Shown here piece by piece: positions 7,523-15,369 of a DNA stretch of 64,000 bases (its first letter is position 1; each line of letters starts with the position of its first letter). This stretch comes from an uncultured Rhodospirillales bacterium. GTDB lineage: Bacteria; Pseudomonadota; Alphaproteobacteria; ATCC43930; CGMCC-115725. A program made the translations under genes and the position numbers. The stretch is taken from assembly GCA_903828515.1 (NCBI GenBank), contig CAIKMD010000006.1:1054001-1118000 (forward strand), read 5' to 3'. The notes under the pieces were generated by a model, which was given only the letters and a program-made list of their open reading frames with translations, had not been told where the DNA came from and searched no databases.

Positions 7523-8143
7523 ATGTCGAGTTCGGTATTTCCGGCGCTCGCGGGAATCGGCTGGTCGGTCAAGCGCGCCGAGATGTGGAAGACGCGCACT
7601 CAATCGGCGATCAGCGGCAAGGAGACCCGCATCGCCGATTGGTCCTATCCGCGCCATCACTGGAGCCTCGCCTTCGATTTCCTGCGCCAGGGAAGTCTGT
7701 CGGGCACGACCTACAGCGAATTCGCGTCGCTTGCCGGATTTTTCAACCTGCGTCAGGGCAGCTACGACTCCTTCTTATATACGGACCCCGACGACAACGC
7801 GGCGACCGCCCAGGCGCTCGGCATCGGTGACGGGACGACGACCGCATTCCAGCTCGTGCGGAGCTTCGGCGGTTTCGTCGAGCCGATTTTGGCGCCTAAC
7901 GTCGTGGGCGCCGTCTATCTCAACGGCACGGTCCAGAGCGGCGGCCTCTACACGGTCCACGATTGGAGCAGCACGACGCCGGGCACCATCGTCTTCACCA
8001 GCGCGCCGGGCAGCGGCGTCGTGGTGACCGCCGATTTCACGTTCTATTTCCCGTGCCGCTTCAGCGCCGACGAACTCGACTTCGAAAAGTTCATGGCCGC
8101 GCTGTGGCAGGCGAAGAAGGTCGAATTCATGAGCCTGAAATGA
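7523..8143 (+). CDS. DUF2460 (TIGR02217) distal tail protein
   Basis: This 206-residue protein carries the DUF2460 signature: FPALAGIGWSVKRAEMW near the start, a central FFNLRQGSYDSFLYTDPDD segment, and a C-terminal FYFPCRFSADELDFEKF block. In the Rhodobacter GTA this is g12, the distal tail protein that begins the baseplate hub. The gene starts two bases after the tape-measure stop, and its stop overlaps the DUF2163 start. Confidence 0.92.
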   Translation: MSSSVFPALAGIGWSVKRAEMWKTRTQSAISGKETRIADWSYPRHHWSLAFDFLRQGSLSGTTYSEFASLAGFFNLRQGSYDSFLYTDPDDNAATAQALGIGDGTTTAFQLVRSFGGFVEPILAPNVVGAVYLNGTVQSGGLYTVHDWSSTTPGTIVFTSAPGSGVVVTADFTFYFPCRFSADELDFEKFMAALWQAKKVEFMSLK

Positions 8144-9015
8144 AGCCCGCTTCATCCGCGCTGCAAACCCTGTTGGCGAGCCGGCAGTTTTATGCCGCCG
8201 ATCTCTATACGTTCAGTCTCACCGGCGGTGGCACGCTGCGCTATTGCAGCGGCGATCGTGACATCACGGCGGACGGGAACTTGTTCACGAGCCAGGGTCC
8301 ACGCATCGACCGCAAGGACAACAAGGCCAAGTGCCATTGGAAGATCGGCGTCGAGACCGACACGCTGGTCTTCGACGTGATGCCGCAAGCGACCGATCTG
8401 GTGAACGGCCAGAAGTTTCTCGCCGCCATCGTGCAGGGCGCGTTCGACGGTGCGGAACTCACGCTCGAGCGCGCCTTCATGGTGCACTACGGCGACACCT
8501 CGGCGGGCACGGTGGTGCTGTTCGCCGGCCGCGTCGCCGAGATCGATCTCGGCCGCGCGGTCGCGACTTTCTCGGTGAACTCGCACCTCGAACTGCTGAA
8601 CCTGCAATTGCCGCGCAATCTATGGCAACCGGGATGCGTCAACGCGCTGGGCGACGCGAGCTGCGGCGTCGATCTCGCGGATTACGCCGTGGGCAGGACG
8701 GCCGTATCGGGCTCGACATCGCATCTCGTCAAGGCGACGCTGACCCAGGCCACCGGCTATTTCGACCAGGGCAAGATCTTCTTCAACTCGGGCGCCAATG
8801 ACGGCCTGACGCGTTCGGTGAAGTCGTGGACCCACGGCTCGCCCGGCACCGTCGCGCTGTTGGCGCCCTTGCCGAACGCGCCAGCCGCCAGCGACACCTT
8901 CACGATCTATCCCGGCTGCGACAAGACGCTCGGATCGAACGGCTGCGCCAAGTTCGCGAACACCGCCCGCTTCCGAGGCTTCCCCTACATCCCGACGCCC
9001 GACACGGCGGTGTGA
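8140..9015 (+). CDS. DUF2163 (TIGR02218) baseplate hub protein
   Basis: This 291-residue protein begins with the ATG that overlaps the DUF2460 stop. Typical DUF2163 blocks are ASRQFYAADLYTF, CHWKIGVETDTL, LPRNLWQPGCVNALGDASC and the C-terminal GCDKTLGSNGCAKFAN motif. The paired cysteines in the C-terminal part match the Rhodobacter GTA g13 hub protein, which is reported to bind an iron-sulfur cluster. In the canonical order the NlpC/P60 peptidase comes next; here about 2.8 kb of cargo separates them. Confidence 0.92.
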   Translation: MKPASSALQTLLASRQFYAADLYTFSLTGGGTLRYCSGDRDITADGNLFTSQGPRIDRKDNKAKCHWKIGVETDTLVFDVMPQATDLVNGQKFLAAIVQGAFDGAELTLERAFMVHYGDTSAGTVVLFAGRVAEIDLGRAVATFSVNSHLELLNLQLPRNLWQPGCVNALGDASCGVDLADYAVGRTAVSGSTSHLVKATLTQATGYFDQGKIFFNSGANDGLTRSVKSWTHGSPGTVALLAPLPNAPAASDTFTIYPGCDKTLGSNGCAKFANTARFRGFPYIPTPDTAV

Positions 9016-9106
9016 GGTTTCACCATGGCTGAGTTCAACACACTCACCTGCACGGGTGAGGGCGTCTTCAATTTGGCCTGGTGTTCCGCTGGTTTACCGG
9101 CATGGC

Positions 9107-9943
9107 ATGTCTTTCGTGCGCGCCTCGGATCAGGAAGTGTGCAATCGGGCAGGAGTTTTGCACGGACCGTCGGTTGTCGGTGGACCGCTCATTTCTGTGC
9201 TCGAACGCGCCGCGCGATTCTTGGAACGCGGACAAATCGATAAAGCGCAAATCTGTATCGCGCAATTGCAGCTTCCGCGGCTGTCAGCGCTCGGCGAGAC
9301 GTTGGTCGATGCCCATCAAACTATAGCGCTCGGCGATTTCGACGAGGAAAAACATCCGCAGTGGCCTGCGGGTTCGCCGGGCAGCACCGGCGGCGAGTTT
9401 CGGCCACGCGATGGCGGGCCGCTTGCGTCGAGTAGCGATCGACTTCCACCCAATCCAACACCGAGTCAGGTCAATCGGTTTGGCCGGCTGCAATCGATGA
9501 AGCTTAAGGCCAAGGTCGCCATCGGCGCTCTCTCGCGTGGCGAAGCCGTAGCCGAATTAGTAGCAAATGCGGCGCCGTATATTATCGACGAAGCTCACGC
9601 CGTCTATTCTCGTGTCATGTCGCACTTCGACGAACCAATGACGCTCGACGACCTGATCGCCCGAACGAATTCGGGTAAGCCGCCTTCGTGGCCAGCTTAC
9701 AAACCTCATCACATCGTCGAGCAGACGCCAAACAAGGAAAAAATTTCCAGCGAACTCTTGCAAGGGCGCGAGAATATTGTGAGAATTCCATATTACATCC
9801 ATCGTGATATTTCGGATTACTATTCGAGGAAAGATCCCGATCTTGGGGATGTCTCGCCGAGGGATTATCTTCGTGGTAAGGCCTATAAAGAACAGTATGA
9901 ATTTGGATTGAAGATTCTTAGAAAGTACGGCGCGCTGAAATGA
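9107..9943 (+). CDS. HNH-like nuclease toxin with PAG...GGE linker
   Basis: I take the ATG at 9107 as start (278 residues); an in-frame GTG lies at 9056. Residues 33-75 form a helical module (LERAARFLERGQIDKAQICI), followed by the linker WPAGSPGSTGGEF (86-98). The C-terminal domain (about 195-278) has PHHIVEQ (His201-His202), Asn223 in GRENIVRIP and His232, the spacing of an HNH/AHH-type metal-dependent nuclease, then RDYLRGKAYKEQYEFGLKIL. A helical segment (about 130-170) links the two. The gene overlaps the next one by ATGA. GC content falls along the C-terminal half. An upstream ATG at 9025 with GAGG is out of frame, so the N-terminus may have been altered. Confidence 0.65.
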   Translation: MSFVRASDQEVCNRAGVLHGPSVVGGPLISVLERAARFLERGQIDKAQICIAQLQLPRLSALGETLVDAHQTIALGDFDEEKHPQWPAGSPGSTGGEFRPRDGGPLASSSDRLPPNPTPSQVNRFGRLQSMKLKAKVAIGALSRGEAVAELVANAAPYIIDEAHAVYSRVMSHFDEPMTLDDLIARTNSGKPPSWPAYKPHHIVEQTPNKEKISSELLQGRENIVRIPYYIHRDISDYYSRKDPDLGDVSPRDYLRGKAYKEQYEFGLKILRKYGALK

Positions 9944-10311
9944 AAGTTCCCGATCTCAATACCTTGAGTGACAGCGCCCTCGCGGCGCAATTTCGCCAAC
10001 ATGCTCTCGATATGTCAGAGGTGTTGCTCGACAGTAACATTCGCGCAGCGAATCGCCTTGTTGATAAAATGAGGGCTGTCGATGATGAGCTGCGACGGCG
10101 GGGGGCCGCTGCACGCAAGGCTCTTCTCGTTCTTCTGAACGATGAAGATTTACGTGTGCGTTTTGAAGCGGCAAGACGGTCGATCGCTGTCGATCGTGAC
10201 AATGCACTCAACGTTATCCGAGAGGTGCAGGCATCGCACTATATGCCAGTGGCCGCGGAGGCTGGCATGACACTCTCTCATCTTGAAGAGGGCGTATTTA
10301 AACCAACGTAA
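9940..10311 (+). CDS. DUF2019/HEAT-like immunity protein
   Basis: This 123-residue protein is all-alpha. Repeated helices (DSALAAQFRQHALDM, NRLVDKMRAVDDELRRRG, ARKALLVLLNDEDLRVRFEAA) give the DUF2019/HEAT-like pattern found among immunity proteins of polymorphic toxins. It has no signal peptide, fitting cytoplasmic neutralisation of a nuclease. The start overlaps the toxin stop by four bases, the classic arrangement for toxin and immunity. Function is inferred from the family and pairing. Confidence 0.65.
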   Translation: MKVPDLNTLSDSALAAQFRQHALDMSEVLLDSNIRAANRLVDKMRAVDDELRRRGAAARKALLVLLNDEDLRVRFEAARRSIAVDRDNALNVIREVQASHYMPVAAEAGMTLSHLEEGVFKPT

Positions 10312-10333
10312 TGGCGGCAGCTCGAGAGCGTGG

Positions 10334-10549
10334 ATGGACAAGGCAATCGCTAAACAGGTCGCCGAAACTTCGATTATTCCGTCACTCAACTCTGCGTGCG
10401 ACGCCGAGGAATATGCGGGCTTCGCGAAAACCATAAAATCGATCGCCGGCCTTGCCGCTACCGATATCCTGCACAAGATTTTCGCGATCTATCCCGATAT
10501 CGAGAAAGAGATCGACGATCAGATCACGCGATTTGTCAGGCTGGACTGA
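10334..10549 (+). CDS. Small hypothetical protein (possible second immunity gene)
   Basis: From the ATG at 10334 this encodes 71 residues (MDKAIAKQVAETSIIPSLN...). It is mostly helical, has one cysteine, and lacks a signal peptide or membrane segment. I do not recognise the family. An earlier in-frame ATG at 10283 would overlap the DUF2019 gene. It sits on the same strand directly downstream of the toxin/immunity pair, so it may belong to the same cassette as an orphan immunity gene, but nothing in the sequence proves this. Confidence 0.45.
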   Translation: MDKAIAKQVAETSIIPSLNSACDAEEYAGFAKTIKSIAGLAATDILHKIFAIYPDIEKEIDDQITRFVRLD

Positions 10550-10567
10550 CGGCGTCGCGCCTTTTCG

Positions 10568-11056
10568 CTAATGCCGTGTTCGTCCGATTGCCGACAGGAT
10601 CGGTTGTCGCGAATAGGGCAAGGCGCAACCAGGCGTATCCGGCCAACGCCCTTGTGGGTCGGGAAGGACAACCTGACGTACATCGTAATTGTCGGTTTTG
10701 TAGAATATTCCGACGAAGGTGGCATACCGGGTGCGCCCGATTGCGCCGGCGTCGACGATGCGCAGCGGAAACTTGCCGCCGACGCTGACCAGCTCCTCGT
10801 CGGCGAAGGCGCGGCGCCGCTCGCGTTGCATCCGTCCCAGGCGGTTCAGGATGTCGCCGAACATCGACAGGCTGGTGTCGACGATCAGCAGCTCGGGCAA
10901 GCCGAGGTGGAAATTGCCGATCGTGTACATGAACTGCTCGGTGCCCGGTGGATCGGGCGGCGATTGCCCGACGCTTTGAATGTGCTGGCCGCTTTTTTCG
11001 ATGTTCGCGCGAATTTGCGCACTGAGTTGATCCCAGAACTGGGCGATCTCGTCCAT
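10568..11056 (-). CDS. DUF4262 domain protein
   Basis: This 162-residue protein reads MDEIAQFWDQLSAQIRANIE at the N-terminus. The start is fixed by GGAGGT five bases upstream. The central YTIGNFHLGLPELLI motif, followed by helices and KFPLRIVD, matches DUF4262, a family of unknown function often encoded near toxin and immunity genes. It is on the strand opposite the late phage genes, so it belongs to the inserted cargo rather than the tail operon. Confidence 0.7.
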   Translation of the reverse strand: MDEIAQFWDQLSAQIRANIEKSGQHIQSVGQSPPDPPGTEQFMYTIGNFHLGLPELLIVDTSLSMFGDILNRLGRMQRERRRAFADEELVSVGGKFPLRIVDAGAIGRTRYATFVGIFYKTDNYDVRQVVLPDPQGRWPDTPGCALPYSRQPILSAIGRTRH

Positions 11057-11126
11057 CGCGTACCTCCGATCGATCGTTGAAGGTCGGCGGATTTTAGCCC
11101 GACGTGATCCGCTCCGCCATGCGCAC

Positions 11127-11573
11127 TTAGTCTGATTTTTGTGCCGATGCCTTTGTACGGGATCGTCGCCGCGACGTGGATTTCGCTCCGGCGCCGGCCA
11201 ATTTTTCTTCGGCAGCTTCGGCCAGAAAGCCCGATCGATTGTCGCTGTGCTCGTCGATGCGGCGCAACAAGCGGCCGGGGAGTGTGACGTTGACGCGGAT
11301 AGCTTTGTCATCGCGCGCAAGCGGGACCAATACGGGCGCCTCGCCCTTCTTTGCGTAACGTGTAACGGCGGCGACGATATTTTCTGGGGGTGACGGAACG
11401 TCGATTCCTTCCTCGATCATGGCTTCGACATGACCCGCGAGCGCCTCTTTCGCCATGGCGAAGGCTTCATCGACCGTGGTACCGGCGGTGACGCAGCCGG
11501 GAAAATCGGGGAACGACACGCCAAAATCGCTGTCGGCATCCTTGTGAATGAGGGCGATGTAGAGCTGTTCCAT
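11127..11573 (-). CDS. hicB: HicB-type antitoxin
   Basis: This 148-residue protein has an N-terminal HicB domain (YIALIHKDADSDFGVSFPDF, then GTTVDEAFAMAKEAL) with a partly degraded RNase H-like fold. Its C-terminal DNA-binding segment resembles ribbon-helix-helix proteins (AIRVNVTLPGRLLRRIDEH). The tail is Lys/Arg/Ser-rich. It neutralises HicA and represses the operon. It begins four bases after the hicA stop on the same strand; its GAGGTAG ribosome site overlaps the end of hicA. Confidence 0.92.
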   Translation of the reverse strand: MEQLYIALIHKDADSDFGVSFPDFPGCVTAGTTVDEAFAMAKEALAGHVEAMIEEGIDVPSPPENIVAAVTRYAKKGEAPVLVPLARDDKAIRVNVTLPGRLLRRIDEHSDNRSGFLAEAAEEKLAGAGAKSTSRRRSRTKASAQKSD

Positions 11574-11577
11574 GTAA

Positions 11578-11766
11578 CTACCTCAGTTTGATCCCGGCCT
11601 GCTTTTCGACGCTGCGAAGTGTGCCGATCGGCAAGTCTTTCTTCGGATGCGGCACGGTCACGATTCCCCGCTTGGTTTCGTGGGCATAGTGGTGGTGGCT
11701 TCCGGTCACGCGTTTGAGCCGCCAGCCATCGGCTTCCAGCCTTTTGATGATCTCGCGGCTGTTCAT
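11578..11766 (-). CDS. hicA: HicA-type mRNA interferase toxin
   Basis: From the ATG at 11766 this is a 62-residue HicA toxin, a double-stranded-RNA-binding-fold mRNA interferase. The family signature is complete: NSREIIKRLEADGWRLKRV, then GSHHHY with the catalytic histidine, and VTVPHPKKDLPIGTLRSV. A longer start at 11784 lies within the operator palindrome and is less likely. hicA precedes hicB, the usual order. Confidence 0.93.
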   Translation of the reverse strand: MNSREIIKRLEADGWRLKRVTGSHHHYAHETKRGIVTVPHPKKDLPIGTLRSVEKQAGIKLR

Positions 11767-11784
11767 GTGTGTATTTATACACAC
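11767..11784. promoter_or_regulatory. Palindromic operator of hicAB
   Basis: GTGTGTAT-TT-ATACACAC is a perfect 18-bp inverted repeat touching the hicA start codon. Its position and symmetry fit a HicB-binding autoregulatory operator. Related half-sites (GTGTATCG, GTGTGTATCG) follow at about 11809-11826, just before the NlpC/P60 start. The assignment is inferred from position. Confidence 0.6.
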
Positions 11785-11827
11785 TGACGGCGGTTTTCAA
11801 GCTTAATGTGTATCGGTGTGTATCGCC

Positions 11828-12316
11828 ATGCCCGACATCCAACGCGAGCGTGCTTTGGTGGTGGATGAGGCGCGGGCGTGGTTGCGCACGCCTTATCACC
11901 ATATGGGGCGGGTGAAGGGCGCCGGGGTCGATTGCGCGACGTTGCTCGCCGAGTGCTATGCGCGCGCCGGACTGATCCCGTCGCTCGACATTCCGTTCTA
12001 TCCGCTCGACTGGCATCTCCATCGCGATGCCGAGCGGTATCTCGGCTTTGTGCTCGATCATGCCACGGAGATCGACAAACTGCCGCAGCCCGGTGATGTC
12101 GCGTTGTGGCGGTTCGGGCGGTGCTTCGCGCATGGCGCGATTGTCGTCGATTGGCCGCTGGTCATTCACGCCCATGCCGGCCGCGGCTGCGTGCTCGAGG
12201 ATGTCTCGAAGGCGAATTGGCTGACGCAGCTCGGGCGCGGCGGCGGCACGCGGCCGGTCAAGTTCTTCACGCTGAAGCGCTGGGTTGTGCCTGCGCTCTC
12301 CAAGGAAATCGCCTGA
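11828..12316 (+). CDS. NlpC/P60 phage cell-wall peptidase (TIGR02219)
   Basis: This 162-residue protein has the NlpC/P60 catalytic layout: Cys in GVDCATLLAE and His in FAHGAIVVDW. With ARAWLRTPYHHMGRVKGAG at the start it matches the phage cell-wall peptidase family of GTA and related prophages (g14). It resides in the tail tip and opens peptidoglycan during DNA entry. The stop overlaps the start of the following tail-tip gene. Separation from DUF2163 by cargo means it may need its own promoter, possibly between hicA and this gene. Confidence 0.92.
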   Translation: MPDIQRERALVVDEARAWLRTPYHHMGRVKGAGVDCATLLAECYARAGLIPSLDIPFYPLDWHLHRDAERYLGFVLDHATEIDKLPQPGDVALWRFGRCFAHGAIVVDWPLVIHAHAGRGCVLEDVSKANWLTQLGRGGGTRPVKFFTLKRWVVPALSKEIA

Positions 12317-15273
12317 TGGCTGGAATCTTCGGCGGCACCGCGAAGCAACCGCAGGCGCAGCAGCAACCGGCCGTGTCGGGGCTGCAAGTGCAGACGTCGG
12401 CCTATGGCAAGGTCATCCCGCTGGTCTATGGCACGACGCGGATCGCGCCGAACCTGATCTGGTACGGCGATTTCGTCGCCATCGCGCATACGACGAACAA
12501 TGGCGGCGGTGGCGGCGGCGGGAAGGGTGGCGTCGCGGGCGGCGGGGGTGGCGGCGGCAAGAACGGCGGCGGCTCGTCGTCGACGACTTACACCTATCAG
12601 GCGGCTGTCGCGCTCGGATTATGCGAAGGGCCGATCGCCGGCATCGGCACGGTCTGGGCGTCGAAGAGCGAGACCTCGATGGCGGCGCTGAGCCTGTCGC
12701 TGTTCGACGGCGCCTATACGCAAACGCCGTGGAGCTATCTTTCCCCGGTTCATCCCGACCAGGCGCTCGGCTATAGCGGCACAGCCTATGCCGCGGGCGC
12801 GGGCTATCAGCTCGACGATAACGGGCAATTACCCAATCATAACTTCGAGATCGCGGGGTTTTGTGCGAGCACGGCGCCGGGCATGCCCGATGCCGATCCG
12901 AGCCTCGTGGTGACCGATCTCTTGACCAACCCGAATGGCGGCGCGGGGTTTCCGGCGGAGCGGCTTGGCGATCTCTCGACCTATCAGGCCTATGCGCTTG
13001 CCGCCGGTTTGTGGATCTCGCCCGCCTATAGCGAGCAGACCCAGGCGTCGCAGATCCTCGACGACATCGCGACCTATACCAACAGCGCTTTCGTGTGGTC
13101 GAGCGGGTTGCTGACGCTGGTGCCTTATGGCGATGCGGCCTTGTCGGCGAACGGCTACGTCTACACGCCGCCTTCGGCGCCGCTTTACGATCTCGGCGAC
13201 GACGATTTCCTTGCCAATGGCGCGACCGGCTCGGCGGGGTCGGGCGACGATCCGGTGTTGGTCACGCGCAAACGCGCGTCGGACGCGCTCAACGACGTGA
13301 AGATCGAATACCTCGACCGCGCCAACCAGTACAACACCTCGATCGTCGAGGCGTCGGACCAGGCGATGATCGATCTTTATGGGCTTCGCGCGGATCAGGG
13401 ACGGCAGGCGCATCTCTTTGCCGATTTCAACGCGGCGCGCAGCGCGGCGCAGTTGCTGCTGCAGCGCAACGCCATTCGCAACGCGTATCAGTTCACCCTC
13501 GATCAGCGCTACATCCTGCTCGACCCGATGGATATCGTGACGATCACGGATGCGCGGCTGGGCCTCGACCGGCAATGGGTGCGCATCACCGAGATCACCG
13601 AGAACGATGACGGCACGCTGCTGATTGCGGCCGAGGATTATCTGGCCGGCACGGGGTCGGCGGCGACCTATTCGTTTGTCAGCGGCGCGGGTTATCGCGC
13701 GGACTACAACGCCGACCCCGGCGATGCGCTCACCCCGATCGTCTTCGAGGCGCCGGTCGAACTGGCGTCGGGACTCCAGATCTGGCTCGCGACGGCGGGC
13801 GGCACGCTGTGGGGCGGGGCCGATATCTATGCGTCGAGCGACGGCAGTACCTATAAATTGGTCGGCTCGACCAACGGTCCGTCGCGGATCGGCACGCTGA
13901 CCGCGAGCCTCGCCTCGGGCGGCGATCCCGATACGAGCCATACGGTCGCGGTGGATCTGTCGTCGTCGCGCGGAAGCCTGCTCTCGGGTACGCGGTCGGA
14001 TGCCGATCTCGGCCACACGCTCTGTTACGTGGGCGGCGAGTTGATCGCCTATGAGACGGCGACGCTGACCGGTTCGTATCAGTATTCGCTCGGGACGTAT
14101 CTGCGGCGCGGCCTTTACGGCACGACGATCGCGTCGCACGCCGCAGGTGCATCCTTCGCGCGGCTCGACGGTTCGATTTCGAGTTTCGCTTACGACAAGA
14201 GCCAGATTGGGCAGACGATCTATATCAAGCTCGTCTCGTACAATCTCTGGGGCGGCGGCGCGCAGGAACTCGCGGGCGTCACCGCGCATGCGCATGTCAT
14301 CGCGGGCCCACCCGCGCCGGCGAACGTCACCGGCTTTGCCGCGCAGCAAAGCGGCGCGGTGGTGGCGTTCGGCTGGAACGCGGTGCCTGACGGCGCGCTC
14401 AAGGGATACGACATCGGTTTTGCCCCGCCGGGCACGACCTTGTGGTCGGAATTCGAAATGCTGACCGAGGCGGCGGCGGGCACCGAGATGACGAACGCGG
14501 CGGTGCCGCCGGGCAACTGGTTGTTCGGCATCCGCGCGCGGGATGTCGCCGATCAATTGTCGCCCGCGATCGCGACGGTCGATCTGACGGTTACCAACCC
14601 CAACGCGGTGATCTCGTCGGTCGCGCAGGCGCCGCTCTGGCCCGGCACGGTAAGCGGGTTCTTCGTTCATTATACCGGTGTGCTGACGCCGCTCGGGTCG
14701 AAGACCGTCGATCATTACACGAACTGGGACGTGTTCGATGTCTTCGTGCCCGACCCGATCGGAACCGCCACTTATACCGCGCCGGCCATCGATACCGGCT
14801 ATGACGACACGCTGCGGATTTTCGCGACGATGAGTGCCGCACCGGGATTCGGCGAAAGCGGGCCCGCGGATCTGTCGCTCGCGGCCGATACCTGGCTGAC
14901 CGGCGCGGGCGATCCGGGCGTGTTCGTGCCGTGGTCGATCGGCTATGCGCCGATGCGCTATCTCCGCGCCAAACTGGTCTATGACGGCATCGCCGCGGGC
15001 GCGGTCTCCTATGTCACGGGTTTCACGCCGGTGATCGATACCGCGCCGAAGATCGAAAACGCCGGCGCCGTCACGATCGCGCCGGGCGGTACGACCGTCA
15101 CGTTCCCGACGCCGTTTCACACCGCGCCCTATGTCACCGCCACGCCGGTCGCCGGCACCGCGCTCTATGCGACGGTGGCAATCGTCAGCGCGACGCAATG
15201 CACGATCCATGTCTGGAACGCGGGTGGAGCCGACGTTGGCGGCAGCGTGAATTGGACGGCGCAAGGCGAGTAA
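12316..15273 (+). CDS. Large tail-tip / host-specificity protein (GTA g15-like)
   Basis: This 985-residue protein is the central tail-tip fibre. The N-terminal part has SAYGKVIPLVYGTTRIAPNLIW, then a polyglycine stretch (about 60-95), then the AAVALGLCEGPIAGIGTVW block of phage tail proteins related to GTA g15. A middle region (about 300-480) contains RKRASDALNDVKIEYLDRANQYN, typical of the tail-hub domain. Later come a fibronectin-III-like segment (about 665-760) and a C-terminal beta-rich receptor-binding part. It lacks the long glycoside-hydrolase-like TIM barrel of the Rhodobacter megatron protein as far as I can see, and is shorter. The start overlaps the peptidase stop (TGATG). Confidence 0.85.
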   Translation: MAGIFGGTAKQPQAQQQPAVSGLQVQTSAYGKVIPLVYGTTRIAPNLIWYGDFVAIAHTTNNGGGGGGGKGGVAGGGGGGGKNGGGSSSTTYTYQAAVALGLCEGPIAGIGTVWASKSETSMAALSLSLFDGAYTQTPWSYLSPVHPDQALGYSGTAYAAGAGYQLDDNGQLPNHNFEIAGFCASTAPGMPDADPSLVVTDLLTNPNGGAGFPAERLGDLSTYQAYALAAGLWISPAYSEQTQASQILDDIATYTNSAFVWSSGLLTLVPYGDAALSANGYVYTPPSAPLYDLGDDDFLANGATGSAGSGDDPVLVTRKRASDALNDVKIEYLDRANQYNTSIVEASDQAMIDLYGLRADQGRQAHLFADFNAARSAAQLLLQRNAIRNAYQFTLDQRYILLDPMDIVTITDARLGLDRQWVRITEITENDDGTLLIAAEDYLAGTGSAATYSFVSGAGYRADYNADPGDALTPIVFEAPVELASGLQIWLATAGGTLWGGADIYASSDGSTYKLVGSTNGPSRIGTLTASLASGGDPDTSHTVAVDLSSSRGSLLSGTRSDADLGHTLCYVGGELIAYETATLTGSYQYSLGTYLRRGLYGTTIASHAAGASFARLDGSISSFAYDKSQIGQTIYIKLVSYNLWGGGAQELAGVTAHAHVIAGPPAPANVTGFAAQQSGAVVAFGWNAVPDGALKGYDIGFAPPGTTLWSEFEMLTEAAAGTEMTNAAVPPGNWLFGIRARDVADQLSPAIATVDLTVTNPNAVISSVAQAPLWPGTVSGFFVHYTGVLTPLGSKTVDHYTNWDVFDVFVPDPIGTATYTAPAIDTGYDDTLRIFATMSAAPGFGESGPADLSLAADTWLTGAGDPGVFVPWSIGYAPMRYLRAKLVYDGIAAGAVSYVTGFTPVIDTAPKIENAGAVTIAPGGTTVTFPTPFHTAPYVTATPVAGTALYATVAIVSATQCTIHVWNAGGADVGGSVNWTAQGE

Positions 15274-15280
15274 CAATAGA

Positions 15281-15295
15281 GCCCGCGCAGCGGGC
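15281..15295. terminator. Small hairpin after the tail-tip gene
   Basis: GCCCGC-GCA-GCGGGC forms a perfect six-pair stem just after the tail-tip gene. No T-run follows, so it may act as a weak terminator or attenuator, or simply be an mRNA hairpin before the fibre gene. Confidence 0.3.
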
Positions 15296-15369
15296 GTGAT
15301 TTCACATTCTAGCGGAGCAACGGCACGGACCGAATCTCAAGGCCCTTGCCTGCATGCGGAGCAAATATC

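Noticed and set aside
12829-15276. 815-codon minus-strand frame opposite the tail-tip gene
   Set aside because: Arg-rich shadow frame in high-GC coding DNA; the plus-strand protein has clear phage family features.
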